Below are positions 43,119 through 52,239 of a stretch of DNA of 64,000 nt, one piece after another. This DNA is from an uncultured Alphaproteobacteria bacterium (GTDB lineage: Bacteria > Pseudomonadota > Alphaproteobacteria > Rs-D84). The stretch is taken from contig CALXLS010000001.1 of assembly GCA_944389265.1 (NCBI GenBank), positions 1 to 64,000 on the forward strand, read 5' to 3'. The position numbers and the translations under genes were made by a program. Position 1 is the stretch's first letter; the number at the start of each line of letters is the position of its first letter. The notes under the pieces are model-generated. The model had not been told where the DNA came from. It made no database searches and was given only the letters and a program-made list of their open reading frames with translations.

Positions 43119-45530
43119 ATGGCAGATGTAAATATGAACGATTTTCTTTTGCAATATTATATGCAGTTGCATTTCAATGCAATGCCACCTGAAATCTTTG
43201 CTAAATATCAAGATTATGTAAAAGCAGATGACTTCCGTGGCAATATGAAAGACTGGAAGTCAAAATTAATGCATCAAGACAATAGTGGTAAATGGGTAAA
43301 AAATGGCCTACCTGATCCAAATGATGCAAACGGGAATTTCCATCTGACTGATGATGAATGGAAAAAATTGTTTAATGCCTTCCAAGGCGCTATGCGCGGG
43401 ATGTCCGCCAATACAAAAAGTTTCGCAGAAAACGCCAAGGCGAATGCTTTCCTTGAAGAATATTTTGGTGACCCTGCTACACACCTTTTCTCGAACGGAA
43501 CCGCAAATCAGACTGCAGAAGCACAAATTCAAGTCCTGAAAAATTTGCTGTCTGATAATACTTTCCGATCAACATTAAATTTCTATATCAAAGATATTTT
43601 AAAAGAAGCAGAAATTTCTTATTCTGATTTATTAAGCGGCATTAATTCTAAAAAGTATAATACTGACCCTAAATTTCAAACAACTTTGAAACAAGTCGCT
43701 AGTTATATGAACTATTATGTTCATAATGATCAAAATTTAGCGGCTTCACCATATGGTACACAAGACTTTTCTGCAATTGAATCTGGTTTTGATGATACAA
43801 CCGTTCCACAAAACAAACTTGATTACTTTAAAAGAAATTATAAAACCCTTTTAAATACTCTGCATAACGATTCCAAAGTTTATGAAGTATTTAAAAGTTT
43901 TGATAAGGGTAAAATCTCTAAATCTTTAGATGCAGCATTAAGCAAAGTAGATTATGCAAATAAAGATAGCAAAGATTATGTTCCTCCAAAACGTAGTGAC
44001 GAATTAACCCCATGGCAACACTTACAAGGTGAAATTAGTGATACCTTGGAAGACTATATGGGAAAATATATTCATCTACGTGGTGATAGATTATACTTTT
44101 CTGATTCCGCAAAACTAATTATAAAAGCAATTGATGGAACAAAGTTTAAACCAACTGACGGTATCGCAAAAGTATTGGAAAATACGGGAAAGATTAAAGA
44201 AAACTTACTTTATAAATCCCCACGTGCAACTGACCATTTTGATTGGTTTTCCAAAACGCTGGGTGAATTAAAATCTACTATGCCAAAAGCTTTTGATGGC
44301 GCTTTAAAAAATGCCCGCCAAATGAAAGCGTTGATAGAAGAAATGATTATCAAAGCAGTTCGTGAAAATAAAATAGACGAAGCAAAAACTGCTATGGAGG
44401 TTCTATCAGTAATTAAGTACGGCTATACAACCAGTAAAATTATGGACGCACTTAGTAAAGAACAGTTAACTATATTCTCTGATGGCGGATTATCTTGGAA
44501 TAAAAACGAAGGTGTAAAATTTGTCACAACCGCTATGGATAAAAGCATAAAAGCAGCCTTTATGATGGTCGGATATATTATTACCGTTACAGGAAATGTC
44601 TATAAACTTTCTGGCAGTAAATTTAACGGAAAAACAAAACGCGTAAAAAGTAAAAGAGACGCATGGTTAAATGATAATGCGGCAGGTTTACAAGCCGCTA
44701 CACAAAAACGAGATACAGAAAATCAAATTGATATAACAGACCGCAGTAATCAAGAAACTATACTGCAAGGTACGGGCATAACTGACCAAACAATAGCCCA
44801 AGAAAAACAAAACCTTGAAACCTTTAAACAAGACGCAGAACAAAAACACTCTGCTTTAGAAACGGCGTCAACAACTTATAATGATGCAAGAAGCCTTATA
44901 GACGAAAATGATTCTTATACTGCACAAATAAATCAATTAAATACTGAAATGCAGCAAATTGCTGCAGATATAGCACAGATAGATAATGATTTACAAAATC
45001 CTAATACTTTTGCAGGGATGCAACCCGCCGTTGCAAATGCATATGCAAATGATTTAATGAAACAAAAACGCGACAAACAAAATCTTGGTCAAAAGAAATT
45101 AAAACAAGCACAAGATTTAAGCAATCAACAAATGCAAATTAATCAACAAGACTTAGCAAATGCACGCGCCAATATTAGACAATATCAACAAAATTTTGTA
45201 AATGCAGAAAGGAATTATAATGCTGCGCAATCTCGTGCAGACGATTTAAATACAAAAATAAATGATTTCACACTTGCGTCAAGCCGTATAAAAGAACTTA
45301 ACGACAGAATAAACAAAAGAAATGAAGAAGTTTCAAACTGGGATAATAACCATAAGGATAAATATAAAGAACTTATGACTTACTGGGATTTCTTAGAATC
45401 TGGTCGTGATTCTCATACAGGCAACATGTATTCTTGGATGCCGGGCAGTGCAAAGAAAAAGCAAGCAAAATTTGATGCAAATAAAATTGCTCAACTTCAA
45501 GCATATATGTCTAATTATAATGTGGCTTGA
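43119..45530 (+). CDS. Unrecognised 803-residue protein with long coiled coil
   Basis: The ATG at 43119 is chosen for its AGAGG ribosome site and the plausible MADVNMNDF start. Residues about 1-480 form a helical, possibly globular region rich in Lys, Asp and aromatic residues. About 490-515 hold a hydrophobic stretch (AAFMMVGYIITVTG) that could be a membrane or core helix. About 545-770 are Gln/Asn-rich coiled coil with DLNTKINDF-like heptads. No enzyme motif. The next gene encodes a phage-tail-fibre-like protein, so it may be a domesticated phage structural protein or a large surface protein, but there is no signal peptide. Confidence 0.65.
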   Translation: MADVNMNDFLLQYYMQLHFNAMPPEIFAKYQDYVKADDFRGNMKDWKSKLMHQDNSGKWVKNGLPDPNDANGNFHLTDDEWKKLFNAFQGAMRGMSANTKSFAENAKANAFLEEYFGDPATHLFSNGTANQTAEAQIQVLKNLLSDNTFRSTLNFYIKDILKEAEISYSDLLSGINSKKYNTDPKFQTTLKQVASYMNYYVHNDQNLAASPYGTQDFSAIESGFDDTTVPQNKLDYFKRNYKTLLNTLHNDSKVYEVFKSFDKGKISKSLDAALSKVDYANKDSKDYVPPKRSDELTPWQHLQGEISDTLEDYMGKYIHLRGDRLYFSDSAKLIIKAIDGTKFKPTDGIAKVLENTGKIKENLLYKSPRATDHFDWFSKTLGELKSTMPKAFDGALKNARQMKALIEEMIIKAVRENKIDEAKTAMEVLSVIKYGYTTSKIMDALSKEQLTIFSDGGLSWNKNEGVKFVTTAMDKSIKAAFMMVGYIITVTGNVYKLSGSKFNGKTKRVKSKRDAWLNDNAAGLQAATQKRDTENQIDITDRSNQETILQGTGITDQTIAQEKQNLETFKQDAEQKHSALETASTTYNDARSLIDENDSYTAQINQLNTEMQQIAADIAQIDNDLQNPNTFAGMQPAVANAYANDLMKQKRDKQNLGQKKLKQAQDLSNQQMQINQQDLANARANIRQYQQNFVNAERNYNAAQSRADDLNTKINDFTLASSRIKELNDRINKRNEEVSNWDNNHKDKYKELMTYWDFLESGRDSHTGNMYSWMPGSAKKKQAKFDANKIAQLQAYMSNYNVA

Positions 45531-45595
45531 TTTTTTCGGTTTTTTATGTTATAATTATGTTCATAATTTAACCGCCATTATGGCGGTTTTCTTTT
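45527..45595 (+). promoter_or_regulatory. Promoter followed at once by a terminator hairpin
   Basis: TTGATT (45527-45532) and TATAAT (45550-45555), 17 bp apart, predict a start near 45562. The hairpin AACCGCCA/TGGCGGTT (45570-45577/45581-45588) with a T-run follows. It ends the 803-residue gene's message and also lies in the leader of the tail-fibre-like gene, so that gene may be attenuated. Confidence 0.65.
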
Positions 45596-45625
45596 TCCCA
45601 TTTTTTATAACATAAAGGATTCTAT

Positions 45626-46198
45626 ATGGCTAGAGTTTTACAAATTCGCCGCGGTACAACTGCTCAAAATAATAACTTTACAGGACTATCTGGTGAAATC
45701 ACTTTCGATACAGATGCAAAAACTATTCGCGTTCATGACGGTCAAACCCTTGGTGGATTCCCTCTCGCACGAGCAAACGAAGAAACTTCATCTGGCAGCG
45801 ATAGTTTCGATATCACATCTGTTCCGGATGAAACTTGGCAAGAAATCTTTACAGAGTTCACTCCAGCACCTTTTACCCTACTGGAAAGCTCTTTAATCCC
45901 TGTTCCAGACACAACTGCACTGACCTATATTTTTGACTGCCAAACACCCGCTAAAATTATTCATACGCTTCTTGTATGCCAAACACCAGAAGCAGGATAT
46001 AGTATAGGTGATGAAGTTTCCGCTTTCGGTATTGACAACAGAACCAACCCTGCACCAAACACTTTTATCGACCAAAGCGGTCTGCATGTTCGCCTGATGA
46101 TAGGAAATAAACCTTTCTGGGTTAGTCATAAAGATACAGGGAATACAACAAATATAACAAATGAAAATTGGCGCATTTTATTCAGAGTTTACTGTTGA
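45626..46198 (+). CDS. Phage-tail-fibre-like protein with Mtd-type N-terminus
   Basis: A 190-residue protein. The first 55 residues (ARVLQIRRGTTAQN...LSGEITFDTDAKTIRVHDG) match the N-terminal repeat domain of phage tropism determinants and tail fibres (Mtd_N type). The remainder (about 70-190) is beta-rich and ends in a strand with NWRILFRVYC; it is not a recognised receptor domain. No reverse transcriptase or template repeat is nearby, so it is not an obvious diversity-generating target. No other phage genes flank it apart from the unknown 803-residue protein. Confidence 0.75.
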   Translation: MARVLQIRRGTTAQNNNFTGLSGEITFDTDAKTIRVHDGQTLGGFPLARANEETSSGSDSFDITSVPDETWQEIFTEFTPAPFTLLESSLIPVPDTTALTYIFDCQTPAKIIHTLLVCQTPEAGYSIGDEVSAFGIDNRTNPAPNTFIDQSGLHVRLMIGNKPFWVSHKDTGNTTNITNENWRILFRVYC

Positions 46199-46249
46199 AA
46201 CCTATAAAATCATTTGCTATGCTTGCCCCATAGAAAAAAGAGGTTTTAA

Positions 46250-47491
46250 ATGTACATACTTGCTTTGAACTGTGGTTCTTCTTCATTAAAGTATCAAGTC
46301 TTTGATGCAGATTCTAAAAAAGTTGTTGTTGGTGGAAATGTTGAAAAAATCGGTCTGCCTGATTCTTTCATAACTCAGAAATATCCAGACGGTACAAAAC
46401 AGCGCAAAGACACAGAAATGAAAAACCATGACGAAGCATTGAATGTCGTCTTGTTTATGTTGCGCGAAGCATCTATTGATATGAACGAAATCGGTGGTGT
46501 GGGTCATCGCGTTGTTATGGGGGGCGATAAGTTCGCTTCTTCGGTTGAAATTAATGATGAAGTTATCAAAACTATTGACGAACTTTCTTCTATCGCACCT
46601 TTACACAATCCTTCCGCATTAATGGGTATTGTAACCGCAAAACAACTTTTACCAAATGCTAAACAAGTCGCTGTTTTCGATACCGCTTTCCATCAAACTA
46701 TGCCTGACTATGCATATCGCTATGCAGTACCTAGCGCATGGTATACAGAACTCGGCGTTCGTAGATACGGTTTCCATGGTACTTCTCACCTGTATGTTTC
46801 TAAACGTGCTGCGAAGTTATTAGGTAAACCTGCTTCTGAATGCAACTTAATCACATTACATATCGGTTCCGGGGCGTCCGCAACTGCAATCAAGAACGGT
46901 ATATCTGTTGACACTTCTTTGGGTATGACACCTTTGGCGGGGTTAACAATGGGTACAAGACCTGGTGACCTGGACCCAGGTGTTGTTCTTTATGTTATGC
47001 AACGTTTGGGACTAAGTGCAGAACAAATGCAAAAACATTTAAATAAAGATTCTGGTCTGTTGGGGTTAACAGAATGCTTTGTTGACCGCCGTGATGTTGA
47101 AGAGAACAAAGAAACTAACGACAAATGTCGCTTAGCCATCGAAATGGAAGCACACAATGTAAAAAAATATATCGGTGCATTCATGGCAGAACTAGGTCAT
47201 ACAGACGCTTTAGTATTTACAGCGGGTGTCGGTGAAAATGATGATTACCTACGCGAAAAGTTCTGTAGCGGTTTGGAAGAACTAGGAATAAAGTTAGACA
47301 AAGAAAAGAATGCTGTATCTTTGGCTCGTAAAGGTGTTGATGAAGCAGAAATTAGCACACCTGATAGCAAAGTCAAAGTATTTATGATTGCAACAAATGA
47401 AGAACTTGTAATCGTAGAAGATACGTTGGCTATTATGAACGGAACATATAATCCAAATCACTTGGAAATGGATTATTCATTTGCAAAATAA
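46250..47491 (+). CDS. ackA: Acetate kinase
   Basis: A 413-residue acetate kinase with ALNCGSSSLKYQ at the N-terminus, GHRVVMGG near 84, FDTAFHQTMP near 147, GFHGTSH (catalytic region) near 178, GGT-like GASATAIKNG and TAGVGEND near 324. It converts acetyl phosphate and ADP to acetate and ATP, a main fermentation step. No pta gene is adjacent. A promoter TTGAAA-17-TATGCT (46195-46223) lies just before it, overlapping the stop of the upstream gene. A strong terminator follows, so it is a single-gene unit. Confidence 0.97.
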   Translation: MYILALNCGSSSLKYQVFDADSKKVVVGGNVEKIGLPDSFITQKYPDGTKQRKDTEMKNHDEALNVVLFMLREASIDMNEIGGVGHRVVMGGDKFASSVEINDEVIKTIDELSSIAPLHNPSALMGIVTAKQLLPNAKQVAVFDTAFHQTMPDYAYRYAVPSAWYTELGVRRYGFHGTSHLYVSKRAAKLLGKPASECNLITLHIGSGASATAIKNGISVDTSLGMTPLAGLTMGTRPGDLDPGVVLYVMQRLGLSAEQMQKHLNKDSGLLGLTECFVDRRDVEENKETNDKCRLAIEMEAHNVKKYIGAFMAELGHTDALVFTAGVGENDDYLREKFCSGLEELGIKLDKEKNAVSLARKGVDEAEISTPDSKVKVFMIATNEELVIVEDTLAIMNGTYNPNHLEMDYSFAK

Positions 47492-47516
47492 AAAGCGCCC
47501 TTCGGGGCGTTTTTTA
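47491..47516 (+). terminator. Intrinsic terminator after ackA
   Basis: Stem CGCCC-TTCG-GGGCG (47496-47509) with a stable UUCG loop and a T-run. The A-run on the other side lets it serve the convergent bepA gene too. Confidence 0.93.
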
Positions 47517-48806
47517 TTTTATTAAATCACCTGCTTTTATATATTCTGGCGTATCTTTCTTTAAGTTCTTCCTTGCAAGTCGTGCATATTTTACAGAATT
47601 CTTTTTATCACCTATCATATGATAATATTCTGCACGCGCCCAATCTGCTCTGCCGTCTTCATATGCGCGCGCCAATACCCAATAAGTTAATGGTGCGGGC
47701 TGTGATAATAAAGAACGCTTGCACAACTCTATTGCACGCGCTTTATCACCTGGCTTATTCCTTTCTGTTAAAACTAATGCCAGCGCAGTTTCTATCTGTG
47801 GCGCACCCGACTGCAAAGACAAACTCTTTTCATATGCTTCTACACTGTCATCATACCGCCCCAATTGATAATCTATATCGCCCAACAATTCATAAAAATA
47901 TGGGTTACCCGGATTCTTAGAAATTAATGCTTGCGTACCAACACGCGCATCTTCTAATTTCCCTGCCTGCATAAGCGCTATGGCACGTGCATATATCGCC
48001 GCATCCGATTTATCAGAATTTGGATATAATGATGATACCCTATCTGGACTATCAAGATAGCCTATCAATTTTGCCTGTATTAATTTAAATTCTTCTTCCT
48101 GCTTTTTTGTTGGTGCATTAGATGCTACATAATCTGAATCTATATTTTTTATCTGTGTCTTTACATTGTTCAATCGTTCAGATGTTAGTGGGTGGTTTAT
48201 TCTATTCGGATTTACTTTGGATTCCAAGACAGATGTCATTTCGCCCATTTGCTCTAAAACCTGAACAAAGCCATTTGGATCAAGTTTTGCTTTTACCAAC
48301 AACTTTAAACCCATATCATCAGCAATTCTTTCTTCATCACGAGTAAATGCCAGCATAGACTGTTGAGCCACACCACTAGACCCCGCCAAGACCCCTGCAC
48401 CCAATGACGGATTTCCACCTGCAACCATTAATCCAACACCCAATGCTTGTATCAACATGGCACGTTTTAATTCTGCTTCCATACGCGATGACATCTGCGC
48501 CATATGCCCGCCAATAGTATGCCCCATTTCGTGCGCTATTACCGCTTGAAGTGCAGACGGTGACTTTATCTGTGTAAGCAACCCCGTATAAACATATATA
48601 TCTTCGCCCCCCATTACAAACGCATTGAAATCATCACTATTTATAATGTGGACTTTTAATCTGCCATCTGGTACATCTGCAGCACTACCGATAGGTTCGA
48701 CTAACTCCATCAAAACTTTTTCCGTTTCTGTATCGTTTATTAATGACGCCGCGTGTGCAGAAACAGAAAACAAAGCACTCATAAAAATCATAAGAATCTT
48801 ACGCAC
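47514..48806 (-). CDS. BepA-like periplasmic M48 metalloprotease with TPR domain
   Basis: The GTG at 48806 overlaps the recG stop and opens a signal peptide (VRKILMIFM...VSAHA). The 430-residue protein has an M48 protease with IAHEMGHTIGGH (zinc) near residue 90 and the third ligand region TRDEERIADDMG near 160. A C-terminal TPR array (about 280-420) follows. BepA-type proteases degrade misassembled outer-membrane proteins and help LptD and BamA assembly. It is translationally coupled to recG. Confidence 0.92.
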   Translation of the reverse strand: MRKILMIFMSALFSVSAHAASLINDTETEKVLMELVEPIGSAADVPDGRLKVHIINSDDFNAFVMGGEDIYVYTGLLTQIKSPSALQAVIAHEMGHTIGGHMAQMSSRMEAELKRAMLIQALGVGLMVAGGNPSLGAGVLAGSSGVAQQSMLAFTRDEERIADDMGLKLLVKAKLDPNGFVQVLEQMGEMTSVLESKVNPNRINHPLTSERLNNVKTQIKNIDSDYVASNAPTKKQEEEFKLIQAKLIGYLDSPDRVSSLYPNSDKSDAAIYARAIALMQAGKLEDARVGTQALISKNPGNPYFYELLGDIDYQLGRYDDSVEAYEKSLSLQSGAPQIETALALVLTERNKPGDKARAIELCKRSLLSQPAPLTYWVLARAYEDGRADWARAEYYHMIGDKKNSVKYARLARKNLKKDTPEYIKAGDLIK

Positions 48807-50853
48807 TAATTCCCAGCCCCCTATCAAAAATATACATCAGGTCACGAGTCCATGCATCAGGAACATCTACATCCCTTGCAGCATTTGCCGCCAACTTAAA
48901 CAAATCATGGTGCATTCTGTAATCCACAAAGTGATAGTTTATCCAGCCGCTTTGACGCGTTCCAAGCAATTCACCAGTACCGCGCATTATTAAATCTTGT
49001 TCCGCTATCTTAAATCCATCTTCGGTTTCTGTTAAAACTTCTAATCTCTTTAAACCTTCTTCGCTGATATTACGTCCGTATACTAAGATACAATAAGACC
49101 GTAAATTACCGCGCCCCACACGACCGCGCAACTGGTGCAATGCAGCAAGACCGAACCTTTCGGCATTCTCTATCACTATTATAGATGCAGACGGGACATC
49201 AATTCCAACCTCTATTACTGTTGTTGCAATCAATATGCGCATATCAGACTTATCATCTGCAAACTTAGCCATAACCGCATCGCGCTGTTTCTTGTCCATC
49301 TGCCCATGAACAAGCCCCGCATCAGGAAAATATTTCTTCAAGTCTTCATATCTTGATTCAACTGCGGTCATATCTGATTGCTCGGACTCTTCAACCAATG
49401 GACAGACCCAGAACACCTTAGCGCCACCAGCAATCTGCATACGCAGACGCGCAACAAGTTCTTCTAATCTTGCAATCGACAACTTAGTAGTCTTAATCGG
49501 CAATCTGCCAGCTGGTTTTTCATTTATAATAGAGACATCCATGTCACCGTAAATCGTCATAGATAAAGTTCGTGGTATCGGGGTTGCAGATAAAGCAAGC
49601 AAATCTGGGTTTGAACCTTTTGCACGCAAAGCCTCGCGTTGAGATACACCAAATCTATGCTGTTCGTCCACAATAACCAAACCTAAATCTTTATATTCTA
49701 CGTCTTCTGAAAACAGTGCGTGGGTACCAACAACAATTTTTGTTCTTCCCGACTGCAATGATATTAACTTCTCGCGTCTGGCAACACCTTTGTCGCGCCC
49801 CGTTAAGACGTCGCAAACTATACCAATTTTATCGCATATAGATTTTATCTTTGCGTAATGTTGCTGTGCCAAAGTATCTGTCGGGGCAAGTAATGCTGTC
49901 TGTGCACCACTTTCTGCCATCTTTACCGCCGCAGCAAGTGCGACTATTGTTTTGCCACTGCCTACATCCCCCTGCACTAAGCGCATCATAGGAATATCAC
50001 GTGCCATATCTGTAAATATTTCTTCAATTGTACGCGACTGAGCCCCAGTCATAGAAAACGGCAACACAGAATAAAACTTTTCTAATAAATCATATTTCTT
50101 TGCTCTGACCTTTCGCTTGTTCCGCACGTCTTTTCTATTTTTACGGCTAATCACAATAGCAGATTGATGTGCCAATAGTTCCCAATATGCAAGTTTTACC
50201 ATATATACAGAATTTGGATTCAAGTCATCTGCACTTTCTGGAAAATGCACATGACGAAGCGCATCAAAAAACTCTATGACCTGTGCGTCCGTTTCATACG
50301 ATATCTTTTCTGGCAACATTGCAAATATCTGGTCACGAACATTTGCAAAGGTCTTTTGTGTCAGACCTTCCCCGGAAGGATATATCGCCTGAATAGACGG
50401 TATCTTTTCTGCGTTCTGCATTTCTTCTATAAAATCAGGATGATTTATAATTGCACGACTTCCTTTCTCTAGTTTTCCACTTATCATACGCCACTGACCA
50501 ATAGGAAGTTTCTTTAACCAATAATCTAAAAAATTAACATTAAAAAACTGAATTAAAACTGTATTACCCATTTTATCGGCACATGTAATCTGCGTAGGGG
50601 TACGTCTACCACGAAAAAAGCCGCCCTTTTTATGCGCTTTTATTAATAAAGGCACAGTCACAATGTCACCTGCAACAGCAGTTGAAATGTCTTCGGTAAT
50701 TCCACGCGCACGAATATAAGCAGGTATATGCAGCATAAAGTCAAGCACCCTACGCCCACCTAAAACATCTTCAAAGCGCGCCGCCAAAACAGGCCCCACG
50801 CCCTTTATAAACTGCAAATCTGCGTTTAAAAAATCAAACAGTTCTTTCTTCAT
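48799..50853 (-). CDS. recG: ATP-dependent DNA helicase RecG
   Basis: A 684-residue RecG with an N-terminal wedge/OB domain (about 1-180), Walker A VQGDVGSGKT near 292, VIVDEQHRFGV (DEQH box) near 393, ALSATPIPRT near 418 and motif VI QLRGRVGRGN near 590. It reverses stalled replication forks and processes branched DNA. Length is normal for alphaproteobacteria. It is first in an operon with the BepA-like gene. Confidence 0.97.
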   Translation of the reverse strand: MKKELFDFLNADLQFIKGVGPVLAARFEDVLGGRRVLDFMLHIPAYIRARGITEDISTAVAGDIVTVPLLIKAHKKGGFFRGRRTPTQITCADKMGNTVLIQFFNVNFLDYWLKKLPIGQWRMISGKLEKGSRAIINHPDFIEEMQNAEKIPSIQAIYPSGEGLTQKTFANVRDQIFAMLPEKISYETDAQVIEFFDALRHVHFPESADDLNPNSVYMVKLAYWELLAHQSAIVISRKNRKDVRNKRKVRAKKYDLLEKFYSVLPFSMTGAQSRTIEEIFTDMARDIPMMRLVQGDVGSGKTIVALAAAVKMAESGAQTALLAPTDTLAQQHYAKIKSICDKIGIVCDVLTGRDKGVARREKLISLQSGRTKIVVGTHALFSEDVEYKDLGLVIVDEQHRFGVSQREALRAKGSNPDLLALSATPIPRTLSMTIYGDMDVSIINEKPAGRLPIKTTKLSIARLEELVARLRMQIAGGAKVFWVCPLVEESEQSDMTAVESRYEDLKKYFPDAGLVHGQMDKKQRDAVMAKFADDKSDMRILIATTVIEVGIDVPSASIIVIENAERFGLAALHQLRGRVGRGNLRSYCILVYGRNISEEGLKRLEVLTETEDGFKIAEQDLIMRGTGELLGTRQSGWINYHFVDYRMHHDLFKLAANAARDVDVPDAWTRDLMYIFDRGLGISA

Positions 50854-50894
50854 ATACTATAAAATTAGCCAAAATCCTAAAACTTCGCAATAAT

Positions 50895-50925
50895 AAAAAG
50901 CGCCCCAAAAGGGACGCTTTTTATT
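50895..50925 (-). terminator. Intrinsic terminator after the rph operon
   Basis: Stem 50895-50906/50911-50922, with one mismatch, flanked by A- and T-runs. It lies downstream of the YcgN-like gene that stops at 50943. Confidence 0.85.
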
Positions 50926-50942
50926 CCTTTCACGTTAACTGC

Positions 50943-51395
50943 TTATCTTTGCCAATTTATGGAATCTGTTAATATATGATTTAAAACTTTACTTTGTGGC
51001 ATCTCGTCAAAATCTTTATCTTTTATTGGTTGGACACGAGAAAAATCTACTTTTGCCGGATATTTTGCGGGGCCGAAAATATATTCTACATACCCACAAG
51101 ACGCAGGTAATAATTCATTCTTCAGCACTATATCTAAATTAACTTTCTGACATTCACCCTTTTCTGCTTCTATTCTCTTTTTATAGATTTTACATGCTTT
51201 GGTTGAACAATCTAAATGTTCGCAACAAAAATCTGTATATAAAGTAACGTCTTTAAATCCTGATGATAATTTTATCAAACAGCACATACCACACCTTTTA
51301 CAAAGTGCTTCCCATTCTTTAGGTGTCATTCGACGCAATTCTGCGACTCTCTTTAACTGTTCAGAAGTCAGTTTTATAGCATTATCTGATAACAT
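50943..51395 (-). CDS. YcgN/UPF0260-like Cys-cluster protein
   Basis: The ATG at 51395 follows the rph stop closely (GGAATAAATATG). The 150-residue protein has the CKRCGMCC cluster near residue 33 and further cysteines in DFCCEHLDCSTKACKIY and LPASCGY. This is the YkgJ/YcgN zinc- or iron-binding family of unknown function. It is coupled to RNase PH. Confidence 0.93.
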   Translation of the reverse strand: MLSDNAIKLTSEQLKRVAELRRMTPKEWEALCKRCGMCCLIKLSSGFKDVTLYTDFCCEHLDCSTKACKIYKKRIEAEKGECQKVNLDIVLKNELLPASCGYVEYIFGPAKYPAKVDFSRVQPIKDKDFDEMPQSKVLNHILTDSINWQR

Positions 51396-51397
51396 AT

Positions 51398-52114
51398 TTA
51401 TTCCAAAACCTGTTTCTGTAATTCTATTAAACGTGCACAACCCTTTGATGCCATATCCATCAATTTTACAAGTTGGTCTTGAGTGAACGGATGCTGCTCC
51501 CCTGTTGCTTGAACTTCTATAAATCTACCGGATTCAGATACAACAAAATTAGAATCTAATTCTGCAACACAATCTTCTTCATAATCCAAGTCCAGGACTA
51601 AATCACCGTCCCAAAGCCCCGCAGAAATTGCGGCAACATGCTCTTGTATAGGATTTTCTTTGATACGCCCCTTTTCCAGCAACCAGCGCACCGCCAAAGC
51701 CATAGCAACGAAACCACCTGTTATGGACGCGCACCTGGTACCACCATCTGCCTGAATAACGTCACAATCTATCGTTATTGTATGCCGCCCCAGTTTTTCC
51801 ATATCAACGACGCTGCGCATTGCGCGACCGATTAAACGAGATATTTCTGCGCTGCGATGGTCTTTCATTAATGTTTCACGAGTTTTTCTTGTTCCAACTG
51901 CACGCGGTAACATCGAATATTCTGCTGTTACCCAACCACCCGTCTTATTTTGCAAACGTTTCCACAAAGGCTGGTTCAAATCAACAGATGCAGTACATAA
52001 AACCTGAGTTCCACCCATTTTTATAAGGCAAGACCCTTCTGCCCATTTATTTACACCCGTTTCCATAGATACAGGTCGTACTTGTTCTGCCTTTCTTAAA
52101 GATGGTCGCATCAT
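51398..52114 (-). CDS. rph: Ribonuclease PH
   Basis: A 238-residue phosphorolytic exonuclease. RPSLRKAEQVRPV at the N-terminus, the RNA-binding arginines in EYSMLPRAVGTRKTRE near 66, the phosphate site GGTRCASITGG near 124 and the metal aspartates in DGDLVLDLDYEEDC near 178. It trims tRNA 3' ends using phosphate. Full length. A minus-strand promoter TTGCAA-16-TATACT lies in the divergent gap near 52150-52175. Confidence 0.97.
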   Translation of the reverse strand: MMRPSLRKAEQVRPVSMETGVNKWAEGSCLIKMGGTQVLCTASVDLNQPLWKRLQNKTGGWVTAEYSMLPRAVGTRKTRETLMKDHRSAEISRLIGRAMRSVVDMEKLGRHTITIDCDVIQADGGTRCASITGGFVAMALAVRWLLEKGRIKENPIQEHVAAISAGLWDGDLVLDLDYEEDCVAELDSNFVVSESGRFIEVQATGEQHPFTQDQLVKLMDMASKGCARLIELQKQVLE

Positions 52115-52188
52115 AGCAAAAGCCTTTATTTTTTATAAATGAAATGTCAGTATATAATAAGAATATAAAATTGCAATTTTTTTTAAAT

Positions 52189-52217
52189 TTGCTTTTTTTT
52201 GTATATGTTGCTATCCT
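52189..52217 (+). promoter_or_regulatory. Promoter of the UPF0104 gene
   Basis: TTGCTT (52189-52194) and TATCCT (52212-52217), 17-bp spacer, 22 bp before the start codon at 52240. Confidence 0.55.
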
Positions 52218-52239
52218 GCCTTGTTGAAAAAGGATTTTT

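Noticed and set aside
45626-46198. Target protein of a diversity-generating retroelement
   Set aside because: The Mtd-type N-terminus suggested it, but no reverse transcriptase, template repeat or adenine-rich variable repeat lies nearby.
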